A stretch of 33,731 nucleotides of DNA, from assembly GCA_016795345.1 (NCBI GenBank), contig JAEUHO010000202.1:1-33731 (forward strand), in the 5' to 3' direction. The DNA comes from Planctomycetia bacterium (GTDB lineage Bacteria > Planctomycetota > PLA2 > JAEUHO01). The notes beneath the pieces were generated by a model, which did no database searches, had not been told where the DNA came from, and saw only the letters and a list, made by a program, of their open reading frames with translations. Within the stretch, counting starts at the first letter, position 1. Each line of letters begins with the position of its first letter. Of the stretch, positions 14,311 through 21,413 are shown piece by piece. The position numbers were made by a program, and so were the translations under genes.

Positions 14311-14973
14311 GTGGAGTCCCCCGCCTACCACGCCGCCCCGATGCCGACGCCCCCGGCGCCGCCGCCGGTCGCGCCGCCGCCCTCCCCGGCGCCGGCGCCG
14401 GCCCCCGCGCGCGCGGCCGAGCCGGGCCCGGGCCTCGTGCGCCTCGCGGCGGGCTTCTACGGGATCACGGTGCTGTTCGCCGTGGGGTACGCGCTCTTCT
14501 CCGGGACGATCCGCACCCTCTTCGGTACGCGAGGCCCGTCCGTCGGCCACCTCCTCGCGGCCGTCGGGATGGGGGCCCTCGTCGTCGGCGCGTCGCACCT
14601 CGCCGCGCGCGCGTCGCCGGTCGTGGACCGCGCGTGGAAGGCGCTCGCGGGGCTCCTCGGGCCCGTGGACACGCGGACGGCGCTCCTGCTGGCGCTCTTC
14701 TCCGGCGTCGCGGAGGAACTGCTGTTCCGCGGCGCGCTCTGGCCGCACCTCGGGCTCGCCGGCACGTCGCTGCTGTTCGGGCTCGTGCACGTGCTGCCGC
14801 GCCGATCCCTCGCCGTGTACCCGGTGTTCGCGGCGCTCGTGGGCCTGCTGTTCGGCCTCCTGCGCGAGGGGAGCGGCAGCGTGCTGCCGCCGATGATCGC
14901 GCACGTCGTCGTGAACGGCACGAACCTGCTCCTCCTCGCGCGGCGCCCGTCGGCGCCGACGCTCGCCCCGTGA
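14311..14973 (+). CDS. CPBP-family intramembrane metalloprotease (CAAX/Abi type)
   Basis: 220 residues from GTG 14311, chosen because a TACGCT -10 ends 6 nt before it. A Pro/Ala-rich cytoplasmic tail (1-40) precedes several membrane helices. The three CPBP motifs are present: AEELLFRG with E135, E136 and R140; FGLVHV with H160; and HVVVN with H198 and N202. These form the metal site of the Rce1-like intramembrane proteases. In bacteria the family is linked to peptide maturation, self-immunity and membrane stress; the substrate here is unknown. Its TGA overlaps the lpxB start as GTGA, so the two are translationally coupled, which hints at an envelope role. A copy of the 12-bp word (14527-14538) is read as T-R-G-P with a CGA codon. 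Confidence 0.83.
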   Translation: MESPAYHAAPMPTPPAPPPVAPPPSPAPAPAPARAAEPGPGLVRLAAGFYGITVLFAVGYALFSGTIRTLFGTRGPSVGHLLAAVGMGALVVGASHLAARASPVVDRAWKALAGLLGPVDTRTALLLALFSGVAEELLFRGALWPHLGLAGTSLLFGLVHVLPRRSLAVYPVFAALVGLLFGLLREGSGSVLPPMIAHVVVNGTNLLLLARRPSAPTLAP

Positions 14974-16313
14974 CGGGCGGCCCCGGGACGGGCGGCCCCG
15001 CGCCGCGGCCGCGGCTGCTCGACCACCTCGCGGTCCTCGGGCTGCTGCTGCGGACCGTCGCGGGGATCGTGCCGTTCGTGCTGCACCTGCTGGTCGCGCC
15101 GTTCACGACGCCGCGTGCCCGCCGCCGCCTCGCCGCGCAGCTCCGCGCGCCCGCGCCCGCGCCCGACGAGGCGCCCGCGCCCGACCCCGCGGCGTGGGCC
15201 GGCAAGACCGTCTTCGTCGTGGCGGGGGAGCCCTCGGGCGACCGGCTCGCGGCGCGCGTCGTCGCGGCGCTCAAGGCCCGCGCGCCGGGCCTGCGGGTGC
15301 GCGGCTACGGCGGGCCCGCGCTCGCGGCCGCGGGCGCCGACCTCGACCGCTCCATCGTCGAGCACGCGGTCGTGGGGTTCGCGGCCGTCGTCGCGTCGCT
15401 GCCGACGTGGTGGCGGCTCTGCGCCGAGACCCTCGCGCGGTTCCGCGAGGCGCCGCCCGACGTGTTGCTCACGGTGGACTTCCCGGGGCTCAACCTGAGG
15501 CTCGCGCGGTGGGCGCGCCGCCGCGGCATCCGCACCGTCCACCTCGTCGCGCCGCAGACGTGGGCCTGGGCGCCGTGGCGCACGGGCCGCCTGCGCCGCG
15601 CCGTGGACCGCCTCCTCGTCGCGTTCCCGTTCGAGGCCCCGTGGTTCCGCGCCGAGGGCCTCGACGCGCGGTACGTCGGCCACCCGTTGTTCGAGGCGCC
15701 GCTGCCGCCCTCCGCGTCGCCCGACGCGTTGCCCGACGCGCCGCTCGTCGAACTGCGGCCCGGCAGCCGTCGCCGCGAGGTGCGGCGCCAGGGGCCGACC
15801 GTGCTGGCCGCGGCCGCGCGGGCCTCGCGTGCCGTGCCCGCGGCCCGGTTCGTCGTGCGGCTCGCGTCGGAGCGCGCGCGCGCCGCGTTCGACGCCGCGA
15901 CGGGCGGCCCCGCGGCGCGGCCCGCCGGCGTCACGGTGCACGTGGGGCCCGGCGACCTCGGCGGGCCCGTCGCCGCCGCGCTGACGACGAGCGGCACGAG
16001 CACGGCGGAGCTGGCCGTCGCGCAGGTGCCGATGGTCGTGTTCTACCGGCTGCCGCTGCTGCTGCGGGCGCTGCGGCCCGCGTTCCTGCTGTCGCCGTGG
16101 TTCGCGATGGCGAACGTGCTCGCGGGCGAGCGCGTGGTGGAGGAGCGGCTCGTCGGCGCGTCCGACGGGCCGGCGCTCGGCGACGGGCTCGCGGCGCTGC
16201 TCACGGACCGCGCGCGGTGGACCGCGACGCGCGAGGCCCTCGGGCGCGTGCGCGCGCGCGTGACGCATCCCGACGTCGCCGACCGCGTGGCCCGGGCGGT
16301 CCTCGACGCGTAG
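14970..16313 (+). CDS. lpxB: Lipid-A-disaccharide synthase
   Basis: 447 residues from the GTG at 14970, which overlaps the CPBP stop codon by 4 nt. LpxB joins UDP-2,3-diacylglucosamine to lipid X to give the lipid A disaccharide on the inner face of the cytoplasmic membrane. Diagnostic motifs are GEPSGD (86-91), the LLTVDFPGLNLRLA strand-helix, APQTWAWAPWR (194-204), LVELRPGSRRREV, TSGTSTAELA and the FAMANVLAGERVVEERL segment near the end. The family is usually about 380 residues; the excess is an N-terminal extension with one hydrophobic helix (about 17-42, LAVLGLLLRTVAGIVPFVLHLLV) and a Pro/Ala linker, which may anchor the enzyme. It shows that this organism makes lipid A. It is convergent with uspA with only 10 bp between stops and no evident terminator. 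Confidence 0.93.
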   Translation: MTGGPGTGGPAPRPRLLDHLAVLGLLLRTVAGIVPFVLHLLVAPFTTPRARRRLAAQLRAPAPAPDEAPAPDPAAWAGKTVFVVAGEPSGDRLAARVVAALKARAPGLRVRGYGGPALAAAGADLDRSIVEHAVVGFAAVVASLPTWWRLCAETLARFREAPPDVLLTVDFPGLNLRLARWARRRGIRTVHLVAPQTWAWAPWRTGRLRRAVDRLLVAFPFEAPWFRAEGLDARYVGHPLFEAPLPPSASPDALPDAPLVELRPGSRRREVRRQGPTVLAAAARASRAVPAARFVVRLASERARAAFDAATGGPAARPAGVTVHVGPGDLGGPVAAALTTSGTSTAELAVAQVPMVVFYRLPLLLRALRPAFLLSPWFAMANVLAGERVVEERLVGASDGPALGDGLAALLTDRARWTATREALGRVRARVTHPDVADRVARAVLDA

Positions 16314-16323
16314 GGCGTGAGAT

Positions 16324-16782
16324 TCACGCCTTCGAGCGGACGATCAGGACCTCGCAGGGCGCGTGGCGCGCGACCTTCTCGGTGGTGGAGCCGAGGAGGA
16401 GGTGCATCACGCCGCTGCGGCCGTGGCTCGCGAGCACGACGAGGTCGGGTTTCCAGTCCTCGATGGCGTCGAGGAGGCCCGCGGCGGCGCCCGCGGCGAC
16501 GACGACCTTCGTGTCGACGTCGAGGCCCGCGAAGTGGGTGGCCTTGAGCTCCTCGAGCTTCGTCTGGCCGTACGCGACGGCCTCGCCGAGGATGTCGCCC
16601 TCGCCGCGGAACGAGACCGGCGCCGACGGCGCCATGGGCAGCGGCGGGAAGAACAGCTTCTCCACGACGAAGACGATGCGCACGCGCGCGCCGGCCGTCC
16701 GCGCCACCTCGGCCGCGCGGACGACGCCGCGGTGGGCGAAGCCGCTGAGGTCCGTCGTGACGAGGATCTTCTTCCAGGCCAT
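16324..16782 (-). CDS. Universal stress protein (UspA family)
   Basis: 152 residues from ATG 16782 (MAWKKILVTTDLSGFAHRGV). It is a single UspA domain: the first strand KKILVTTDLS with the conserved Asp, and the ATP-type phosphate-binding signature SHGRSGVMHLLLGST near the C-terminus, followed by VLIVRSKA. Proteins with the G-x2-G-x9-G-S/T pattern usually bind ATP and are induced under stress. The coding sequence is complete and of normal length. It has its own leaderless-type promoter (TAGACT at 16794-16789) in the 26-bp gap after uvrA, so it need not depend on read-through from uvrA, although some is possible. Confidence 0.92.
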   Translation of the reverse strand: MAWKKILVTTDLSGFAHRGVVRAAEVARTAGARVRIVFVVEKLFFPPLPMAPSAPVSFRGEGDILGEAVAYGQTKLEELKATHFAGLDVDTKVVVAAGAAAGLLDAIEDWKPDLVVLASHGRSGVMHLLLGSTTEKVARHAPCEVLIVRSKA

Positions 16783-16788
16783 GCCCCC

Positions 16789-16794
16789 AGTCTA
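16789..16794 (-). promoter_or_regulatory. -10 element TAGACT of a leaderless transcript (uspA)
   Basis: Minus-strand hexamer ending 6 nt before the ATG at 16782, so +1 is predicted at the start codon. It lies in the 26-bp gap between the uvrA stop and the uspA start. Confidence 0.6.
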
Positions 16795-16808
16795 GCCCGG
16801 CGGGCGGT

Positions 16809-19520
16809 TCAGCGCAGGGCCCGACCGGTGGCGGACGTCCGGTGGCGGGCCACGGCGGCCGGCGGGCCCTCGACGACGAGCCGGCCGCCCGCGGGGCCCG
16901 CGCCGGGGCCCAGGTCGACGACGTGGTCCGCGAGACGGATCAGGTCCGGATGGTGCTCGACGGCCACGACGGCGTCGCCGCCCTCGGTGAGGCGGAGCAG
17001 GACGCGAGCGAGGTGCGCGACGTCGGCGGGGTGGAGGCCCGCGCACGGCTCGTCGAGCAGGTAGAGCGTGCGCGCGCGGCCCGCGCGGCCGAGGGCGGCG
17101 GCGAGGCGCAGGCGGAGGGCCTCGCCGCCCGAGACGCGTTCGGTCGCCTCGCCGAGCGGGACGTAGCCGAGGCCCACGTCGGTCGCGGCGCGGAGCGGGC
17201 GGCCCACGCCCTCGAGGTCGCGGAAGACGTCGGCGGCGCGGCCGAGGGGGAGGTCGAGCACGTCGGCGAACGACAGGCCCTTCACGCGCACGTCGAGGAC
17301 GTCGCGGCGGAAGCGCCGGCCCTCGCAGACGTCGCACGGGGCCGCCAGCTCGGGCAGGTGGCGCAGGCGCACGGCGCGGCGGCCGAGCCCGCGGCACGCC
17401 TCGCAGCGGCCGCCGGGGACCGCCGTCGAGAAGCGCGCGGCGGTGAGGCCGCGCGCGCGCGCCTCGACGGTCGCGGCGAAGAGGTCGCGCAGGGGCGCGA
17501 GCACGCCGAGCACGCTGCCGGCGCTGGCCCGCGGGTGGCGCGAGGGCGCGCCCTCGGACACGCTCACGCGGTCGAAGCCGTCGAAGCCCTCGAGCGCGTC
17601 GAGGAGGTGCGAGGGGAAGGGGGCGCGCGCGAGCACGGCGCGCGCGGCGGGCGCGAGCACCTCGAGCACCAGCGTGCTCTTGCCCGCGCCGGAGACGCCC
17701 GTGACGCACGTGAGGCCCGGCGCGGCGAACGACGCCGTGACCCCCGCGAGCGTGCGGGCCTTCGCTCCGACGACGCGGATCGCGCCCGGGTGGCGGGGGG
17801 CCGCGCGCGGCGCCGCGGGCGGGCCGAGGAGCGCGCGCGCGATGGGGGCCGTGCCCGCCGCGAGCACCTCGGCGGCCGGGCCCTGCGCGAGGATGCGGCC
17901 GCCGTCGACGCCCGCGCCGGGGCCGAGCTCGACGACGTGGTCGGCGTCGCGCAGGACCGCGGGGTCGTGTTCGACGCAGACGACGGTGTTGCCCTCGGCG
18001 GTGAGCGCACGCAGGCGCGTGCGCAGGGCCCCGCGGTCGGCCGGGTGGAGGCCCATGGTGGGCTCGTCGAGGAGGAAGAGGAGGCCGCTCATGCGCGCGG
18101 CGCACGCGGCCGCGAGGCGCGCGCGGCGCAGCTCGCCGCCGGAGAGCGCGGCGGCGGGGCGGCCGAGGTCGACGTAGCCGAGGCCGACGTCGCCGAGGAA
18201 ACGCAGCCGCGCGACGAGGTCGTCGCGGACCGGGCGCGCGAGCGCGCCCTCGGCGCCGCGGAGCACGAGGCCCGCGAGGCGCGGGGCCGCGTCGGCGACG
18301 GAGCCCGCGAGGAGGTCGGGGAGCGTCGTGCCCTCGACGCGGGCGGCGGCGGGGAACGGCGCGAGGCGGCGGCCCACGCACGCGTCGCAGGCCCGCTCGG
18401 TCGCGAACGGGGCCCAGCGGTCGCGCGCCTCGAGCCGCGCGAGGAGGCCGGGCTTCTTCGCGTCGCCGAGGAGGCGGCGGCGGGCGGGCTCGGGGAGCGC
18501 GGCCACGCGGTCGCGGCCCTCGAGCGACGCGGCGGCCATGGCGCGCGCGAAGGCCTTGGCGGCGTCGGCGCGGTCGGCCTTCGCGATGGCGGCGAGCACG
18601 CGCGCGCGGGCGCGCGAGAGGCGTTCGTCGCGCGGGAGCACGCGTTCGGGGTCGAGCCGCGGCACCGACCCGAGGCCCTGGCAGGTGGGGCAGGCGCCCG
18701 CGGGCCCGTTGGCCGAGAAGAGGCCCGGCGCCAGCGGGGGGTACGCGAGGCCGCACGTCGCGCAGAAGGGCCGGTCGGCGAAGGCGATCTCCTCCGCTCC
18801 CCCTGCGGCTCCCGGCGCGCCCGCGGGCGGTTCGACGAGCGCGGTGAGGACGCCGCCGCCCGTGCGGAAGCCCTGGTCCACGCTGTCGGCGAACCGGACG
18901 CGGGCGTCGGGGCGCACGACGAGGCGGTCGACGACGACCTCGACGCGCGCGTCGGGCGCGGCCTCGGGCGCGGGGGTCTCGTCGAGGCGGGCGAGCACGC
19001 CCGCGACGCGGACGCGGACGTACCCGTCGCGACGCGCGGCGGCGAGCGCGTCGGGGCCCGTGCCGCGCGGCGCGAGCAGGACGACGCGCGTGCCCGTCGG
19101 GCGCGCGAGCAGCGTCTCGATCACCTTCTCGGGCGCGACGGCGGCGACGGCGCGGCCGCAGGCCGGGCAGTGGGGGACCGCGGTGCGCGCCCAGAGCGTG
19201 CGCAGGCCGTCGAGGACGTCGGCGACCGAGGCGAGGGTCTCGCGGGGCCCGGGGGCGCGGCCGTCGAAGCCCGCGAGGACCGCCGGCGGCAGGCCGTCCA
19301 CGCGGTCCACGTCGGGTCGGACGAGGCCCTCGGCGGCGCCCGCGCGCTCGAGGGTGCCGAGGAACCGGCGGCACGACTCGGCGCCCAGCGTGTCGAGGAC
19401 GAGCGACGACTTCCCCGAGCCGCTGACCCCGCAGACCACCGTCCACGCGTCGCGCGGGAGGTCGAGGTCGAGGTTCCGGAGGTGGTGGGTCCGCGCGCCG
19501 CGGACCTGGATGGAGGGCAC
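16809..19520 (-). CDS. uvrA: Divergent excinuclease ABC subunit A (UvrA)
   Basis: 903 residues from GTG 19520 (PSIQVRGARTHHLRNLDLDLP), with a -10 ending 6 nt upstream. UvrA is the ATP-dependent DNA-damage sensor of nucleotide excision repair. Seen in order: Walker A GVSGSGKS (31-38), the first zinc cluster (CPAC), a region fitting the UvrB-interaction domain (YVRVRVAGVLARLDE ... VEVVVDRLVV), the CATCGLAYPPLAPGLFSANGPAGACPTC zinc module, ABC signature LSGGELRR with FLLDEPTMGLHP, second Walker A GVSGAGKS (K614), the CEAC/CDVC zinc module, signature VSGGEALR and LLDEPCAGLHP. Both signatures depart from the usual LSGGEAQR, and the usual SPIGRTPRSNPATY stretch is replaced by APSRHPRASAGSV, so this may be a second, specialised UvrA. 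A putative SOS box covers its -35 region (19548-19562). Confidence 0.85.
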   Translation of the reverse strand: MPSIQVRGARTHHLRNLDLDLPRDAWTVVCGVSGSGKSSLVLDTLGAESCRRFLGTLERAGAAEGLVRPDVDRVDGLPPAVLAGFDGRAPGPRETLASVADVLDGLRTLWARTAVPHCPACGRAVAAVAPEKVIETLLARPTGTRVVLLAPRGTGPDALAAARRDGYVRVRVAGVLARLDETPAPEAAPDARVEVVVDRLVVRPDARVRFADSVDQGFRTGGGVLTALVEPPAGAPGAAGGAEEIAFADRPFCATCGLAYPPLAPGLFSANGPAGACPTCQGLGSVPRLDPERVLPRDERLSRARARVLAAIAKADRADAAKAFARAMAAASLEGRDRVAALPEPARRRLLGDAKKPGLLARLEARDRWAPFATERACDACVGRRLAPFPAAARVEGTTLPDLLAGSVADAAPRLAGLVLRGAEGALARPVRDDLVARLRFLGDVGLGYVDLGRPAAALSGGELRRARLAAACAARMSGLLFLLDEPTMGLHPADRGALRTRLRALTAEGNTVVCVEHDPAVLRDADHVVELGPGAGVDGGRILAQGPAAEVLAAGTAPIARALLGPPAAPRAAPRHPGAIRVVGAKARTLAGVTASFAAPGLTCVTGVSGAGKSTLVLEVLAPAARAVLARAPFPSHLLDALEGFDGFDRVSVSEGAPSRHPRASAGSVLGVLAPLRDLFAATVEARARGLTAARFSTAVPGGRCEACRGLGRRAVRLRHLPELAAPCDVCEGRRFRRDVLDVRVKGLSFADVLDLPLGRAADVFRDLEGVGRPLRAATDVGLGYVPLGEATERVSGGEALRLRLAAALGRAGRARTLYLLDEPCAGLHPADVAHLARVLLRLTEGGDAVVAVEHHPDLIRLADHVVDLGPGAGPAGGRLVVEGPPAAVARHRTSATGRALR

Positions 19521-19526
19521 GGCCCG

Positions 19527-19532
19527 ACGATA
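19527..19532 (-). promoter_or_regulatory. -10 element TATCGT of a leaderless transcript (uvrA)
   Basis: Minus-strand hexamer ending 6 nt before the GTG at 19520. With the GAAC-N7-GAAC box at -28 to -42 this makes a compact, repressible promoter. Confidence 0.6.
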
Positions 19533-19547
19533 GCTCTGCGGTGCCTG

Positions 19548-19562
19548 GAACTCCGGATGAAC
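19548..19562. promoter_or_regulatory. GAAC-N7-GAAC direct repeat upstream of uvrA, putative LexA box
   Basis: GAACTCCGGATGAAC; on the minus strand it reads GTTC-N7-GTTC. Relative to the predicted uvrA start at 19520 it spans -28 to -42, over the -35 region. uvrA is a classical SOS gene, and the same spacing occurs before the HNH-RuvB gene at 755-769. Confidence 0.6.
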
Positions 19563-19624
19563 TCGGGCCAACCGACGGAGAGCGGGTCGATTGGGAGAGG
19601 GCCTGTGGAACCTCATGTGGTCGC

Positions 19625-19653
19625 TTGACTGTCCGTTGCGACGCGCCTACCAT
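19625..19653 (+). promoter_or_regulatory. Consensus-type sigma-70 promoter of the low-GC gene
   Basis: -35 TTGACT (19625-19630), 17-bp spacer, -10 TACCAT (19648-19653). Predicted start near 19660. A GGAG Shine-Dalgarno at 19670-19673 lies 7 nt before the ATG at 19681. It is the only promoter in the window with a recognisable -35 box, in keeping with a foreign origin. Confidence 0.6.
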
Positions 19654-19680
19654 CGGGACTTGGCTGCATGGAGCGCCGAA

Positions 19681-20817
19681 ATGGAAGTTGATCCGTCTAT
19701 CTTTATCGGTCTCGGCACGTTTGTTGCTGGCGGCGTGGCGAACGCATGGTGGAGTCGCGCTCGCCCGTTGATTCATCCGGTCGGTTGCTCGACGTCGACG
19801 CCCCCCAGAACCGTTGACGTTCCCGAGTCGCTTGAGTCGCTGGCTCGAGAGTCCGGGCTCGTGCCGGTGCTGCGGGCCGGATCGACGAAACTCGCGATCG
19901 CGAGCCGTGCGTATGGTCTTGCGTCCGAGGTTCTTGGGCAGTTGGAGTCCGCCGTCGATGAACTCCCCGGGATGATCTCTGCGTTCAAGAGTGCTGTATC
20001 GGATCAGGATCAGGTAGCTGCACTCGAGGCGGTGCTCACAAGCGCCATTATGTCCCGCGCGCTTGCTGATGCTTTCGGCCGGCAGCGGTTGACGCTCCGC
20101 CGCGATCCGATCGCGGGGCCGCAGAAGGTCGAAACCGTTAAGAGTCCGGACGGGCCCGGCTTCACAATCTACTTCCGGGACGGTTACACGACAATTGGCG
20201 ATGAGTACTCCAAAGGCTCCGTTGCCAACGCGACCGACAGGCGAATCGAGCCCTTCGTACGCGCGATTTCCGTCTTGGACCGGGAGTTGATTCTGGAGGT
20301 CTTAGACTGGCTGCGCAACGACCTTCCTAAGCAGAAGGTCAACTGTGCGAAGGTGACCAAGAGCATTGGGGATCTCGTGCAGGAGAAGGAACAGTGGACT
20401 CTTGTGCTGGATGTTGCCAACTTCGGCGTCGCGCCGCTTTTGATCTGGCCAAACGCCGAACTTGAGGTGACGCATCGTTCGACTGGCGCTCGATTTCCCA
20501 TGGATGCTCGGGTTGCGCTGGAGACTCCAGGCAAGCCGGGCGCTCGGGACCTAGTCGGTCCCCAAGTTCTGACCAGCGGCGGGAAGGTCCGGCTTTGGGC
20601 CATCTCAAACAAGGCGCAGGACGAGTTGGCGGACGGCAAGTCGATTCGTACGAGTTTTGAGTTGGGTACCGGCACGGTCCGGTGCCGGCTCCGACTGACT
20701 CGTCGTGGACTCTTGTGGCGGCGCTGGAAGTGGTCGGAGAAGTTTGGGTTTCGATCGACAGACGCCCCACCCCAGGACGACTCTCGTGCTGGTGCTGCGG
20801 GCGCCGGCGACGCCTAG
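19681..20817 (+). CDS. Orphan membrane-associated protein of lower GC, probably acquired
   Basis: 378 residues from ATG 19681 (MEVDPSIFIGLGTFVAGGVANAWW), set by a sigma-70 promoter and a GGAG 7 nt upstream; upstream in-frame starts are less well placed. One N-terminal hydrophobic helix (about 6-22) may anchor it. A helical middle follows (SLESLARESGLVPVL ... AISVLDRELILEVLDWLRNDL). The C-terminal half looks like a beta-sandwich (QWTLVLDVANFGVAPLLIWPNAELEVTHRSTG). It ends RRWKWSEKFGFRS plus an Asp/Ala tail. I recognise no family and see no catalytic motif. Base composition and codon use differ plainly from every neighbour, with many A/T third positions (CTT, GTT, TCT, AAG/AAC mixtures), which suggests horizontal transfer. 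It is inserted between the uvrA promoter and DUF5063, abutting the latter with 2 nt between stop and start. Confidence 0.7.
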   Translation: MEVDPSIFIGLGTFVAGGVANAWWSRARPLIHPVGCSTSTPPRTVDVPESLESLARESGLVPVLRAGSTKLAIASRAYGLASEVLGQLESAVDELPGMISAFKSAVSDQDQVAALEAVLTSAIMSRALADAFGRQRLTLRRDPIAGPQKVETVKSPDGPGFTIYFRDGYTTIGDEYSKGSVANATDRRIEPFVRAISVLDRELILEVLDWLRNDLPKQKVNCAKVTKSIGDLVQEKEQWTLVLDVANFGVAPLLIWPNAELEVTHRSTGARFPMDARVALETPGKPGARDLVGPQVLTSGGKVRLWAISNKAQDELADGKSIRTSFELGTGTVRCRLRLTRRGLLWRRWKWSEKFGFRSTDAPPQDDSRAGAAGAGDA

Positions 20818-20819
20818 CG

Positions 20820-21356
20820 GTGCACCACCGCCCAGTGCTCGACGATTCGGCTCCTCGGGCCGTCGCCGCCTTCGCCGAGGCCGCGCGCGCGTTCGCCGCG
20901 TCGGTGGACGCGGCCACGCCCGCGGGGTGGCTCCCGTTCGTGGGGCACGCGGCGCGCCACCTCGCGCGGCTGTACCTCCTCGGGATCGACCTGCCGACGT
21001 CCGAGCCCGAGGGCGAGACGTACGCGAGGCCCGCCTCGCCCGAGGTCGCGCTGCGCGCGGTGCTCGCCGAACGCGACGCCTACCACGGGATGTTCGAGCC
21101 CTACGAGGACGCGCCGGCGGAGGCCCGGTCGCTCGCGCGCGACCTCGCGACGGTCCACGTGGACGTGGGCGAGGGGCTCGCCGCGTTCGACGCGGGCGAC
21201 GTGGGGGCCGCCGCGTGGGCCTGGCGGATGGCGCTCCGCGGCCGCGCGGGCGAGCACGCCGCGCACGCGCTGCGCGCGCTCCACGCGGTCCTCTTCGACG
21301 AGTGCTCGCCCGCCTACGCCGACGTCGAGGACCCGACGGGGCTGTCCGGGGTGTGA
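20820..21356 (+). CDS. DUF5063 domain protein
   Basis: 178 residues from GTG 20820; GTG 20835 is an equally possible start, and no ribosome site decides between them. The helical protein matches the DUF5063 pattern: an N-terminal FAEAARAFAASVDAATP helix, RHLARLYLLGIDLP, then MFEPYEDAPAEARSLARDLATVHVDVGEGLAAF and the closing DVGAAAWAWRMALRGRAGEHAAHALRALHAVLFD. The family is cytosolic, small and uncharacterised; the WAWRMALRGRAGEHA segment is its hallmark. The gene is high-GC like the chromosome, while the gene just upstream is not, so its original promoter may have been displaced. A copy of the 12-bp word (21022-21033) is read with an AGG codon. It converges on pepN. Confidence 0.75.
   Translation: MHHRPVLDDSAPRAVAAFAEAARAFAASVDAATPAGWLPFVGHAARHLARLYLLGIDLPTSEPEGETYARPASPEVALRAVLAERDAYHGMFEPYEDAPAEARSLARDLATVHVDVGEGLAAFDAGDVGAAAWAWRMALRGRAGEHAAHALRALHAVLFDECSPAYADVEDPTGLSGV
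21022..21033 (-). repeat. Copy of the 12-bp word inside DUF5063
   Basis: ACGCGAGGCCCG on the plus strand. It is read Y-A-R-P and forces an AGG arginine codon, which looks rare here; this argues that the DNA word, not the protein, is being kept. Confidence 0.7.
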
Positions 21357-21357
21357 G

Positions 21358-21378
21358 GCGGGCGGGGCCTTCGCCCGC
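21358..21378. terminator. GC hairpin between convergent DUF5063 and pepN
   Basis: GCGGGCG (21358-21364) pairs with CGCCCGC (21372-21378) around a 7-nt loop, starting 2 nt after the DUF5063 stop and about 36 nt past the pepN stop. It is followed by three tandem GGCGGCGCG-type units. A bidirectional terminator is likely, although no T-run is present. Confidence 0.5.
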
Positions 21379-21413
21379 GCCGCCGGGGCGGCGCGGGCGG
21401 CGCGGGCGGCGCG

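Noticed and set aside
16842-19628. Plus-strand frame of 928 codons over uvrA
   Set aside because: Shadow of uvrA; the translation is Ala/Arg/Glu/Gly-rich with no recognisable motif.
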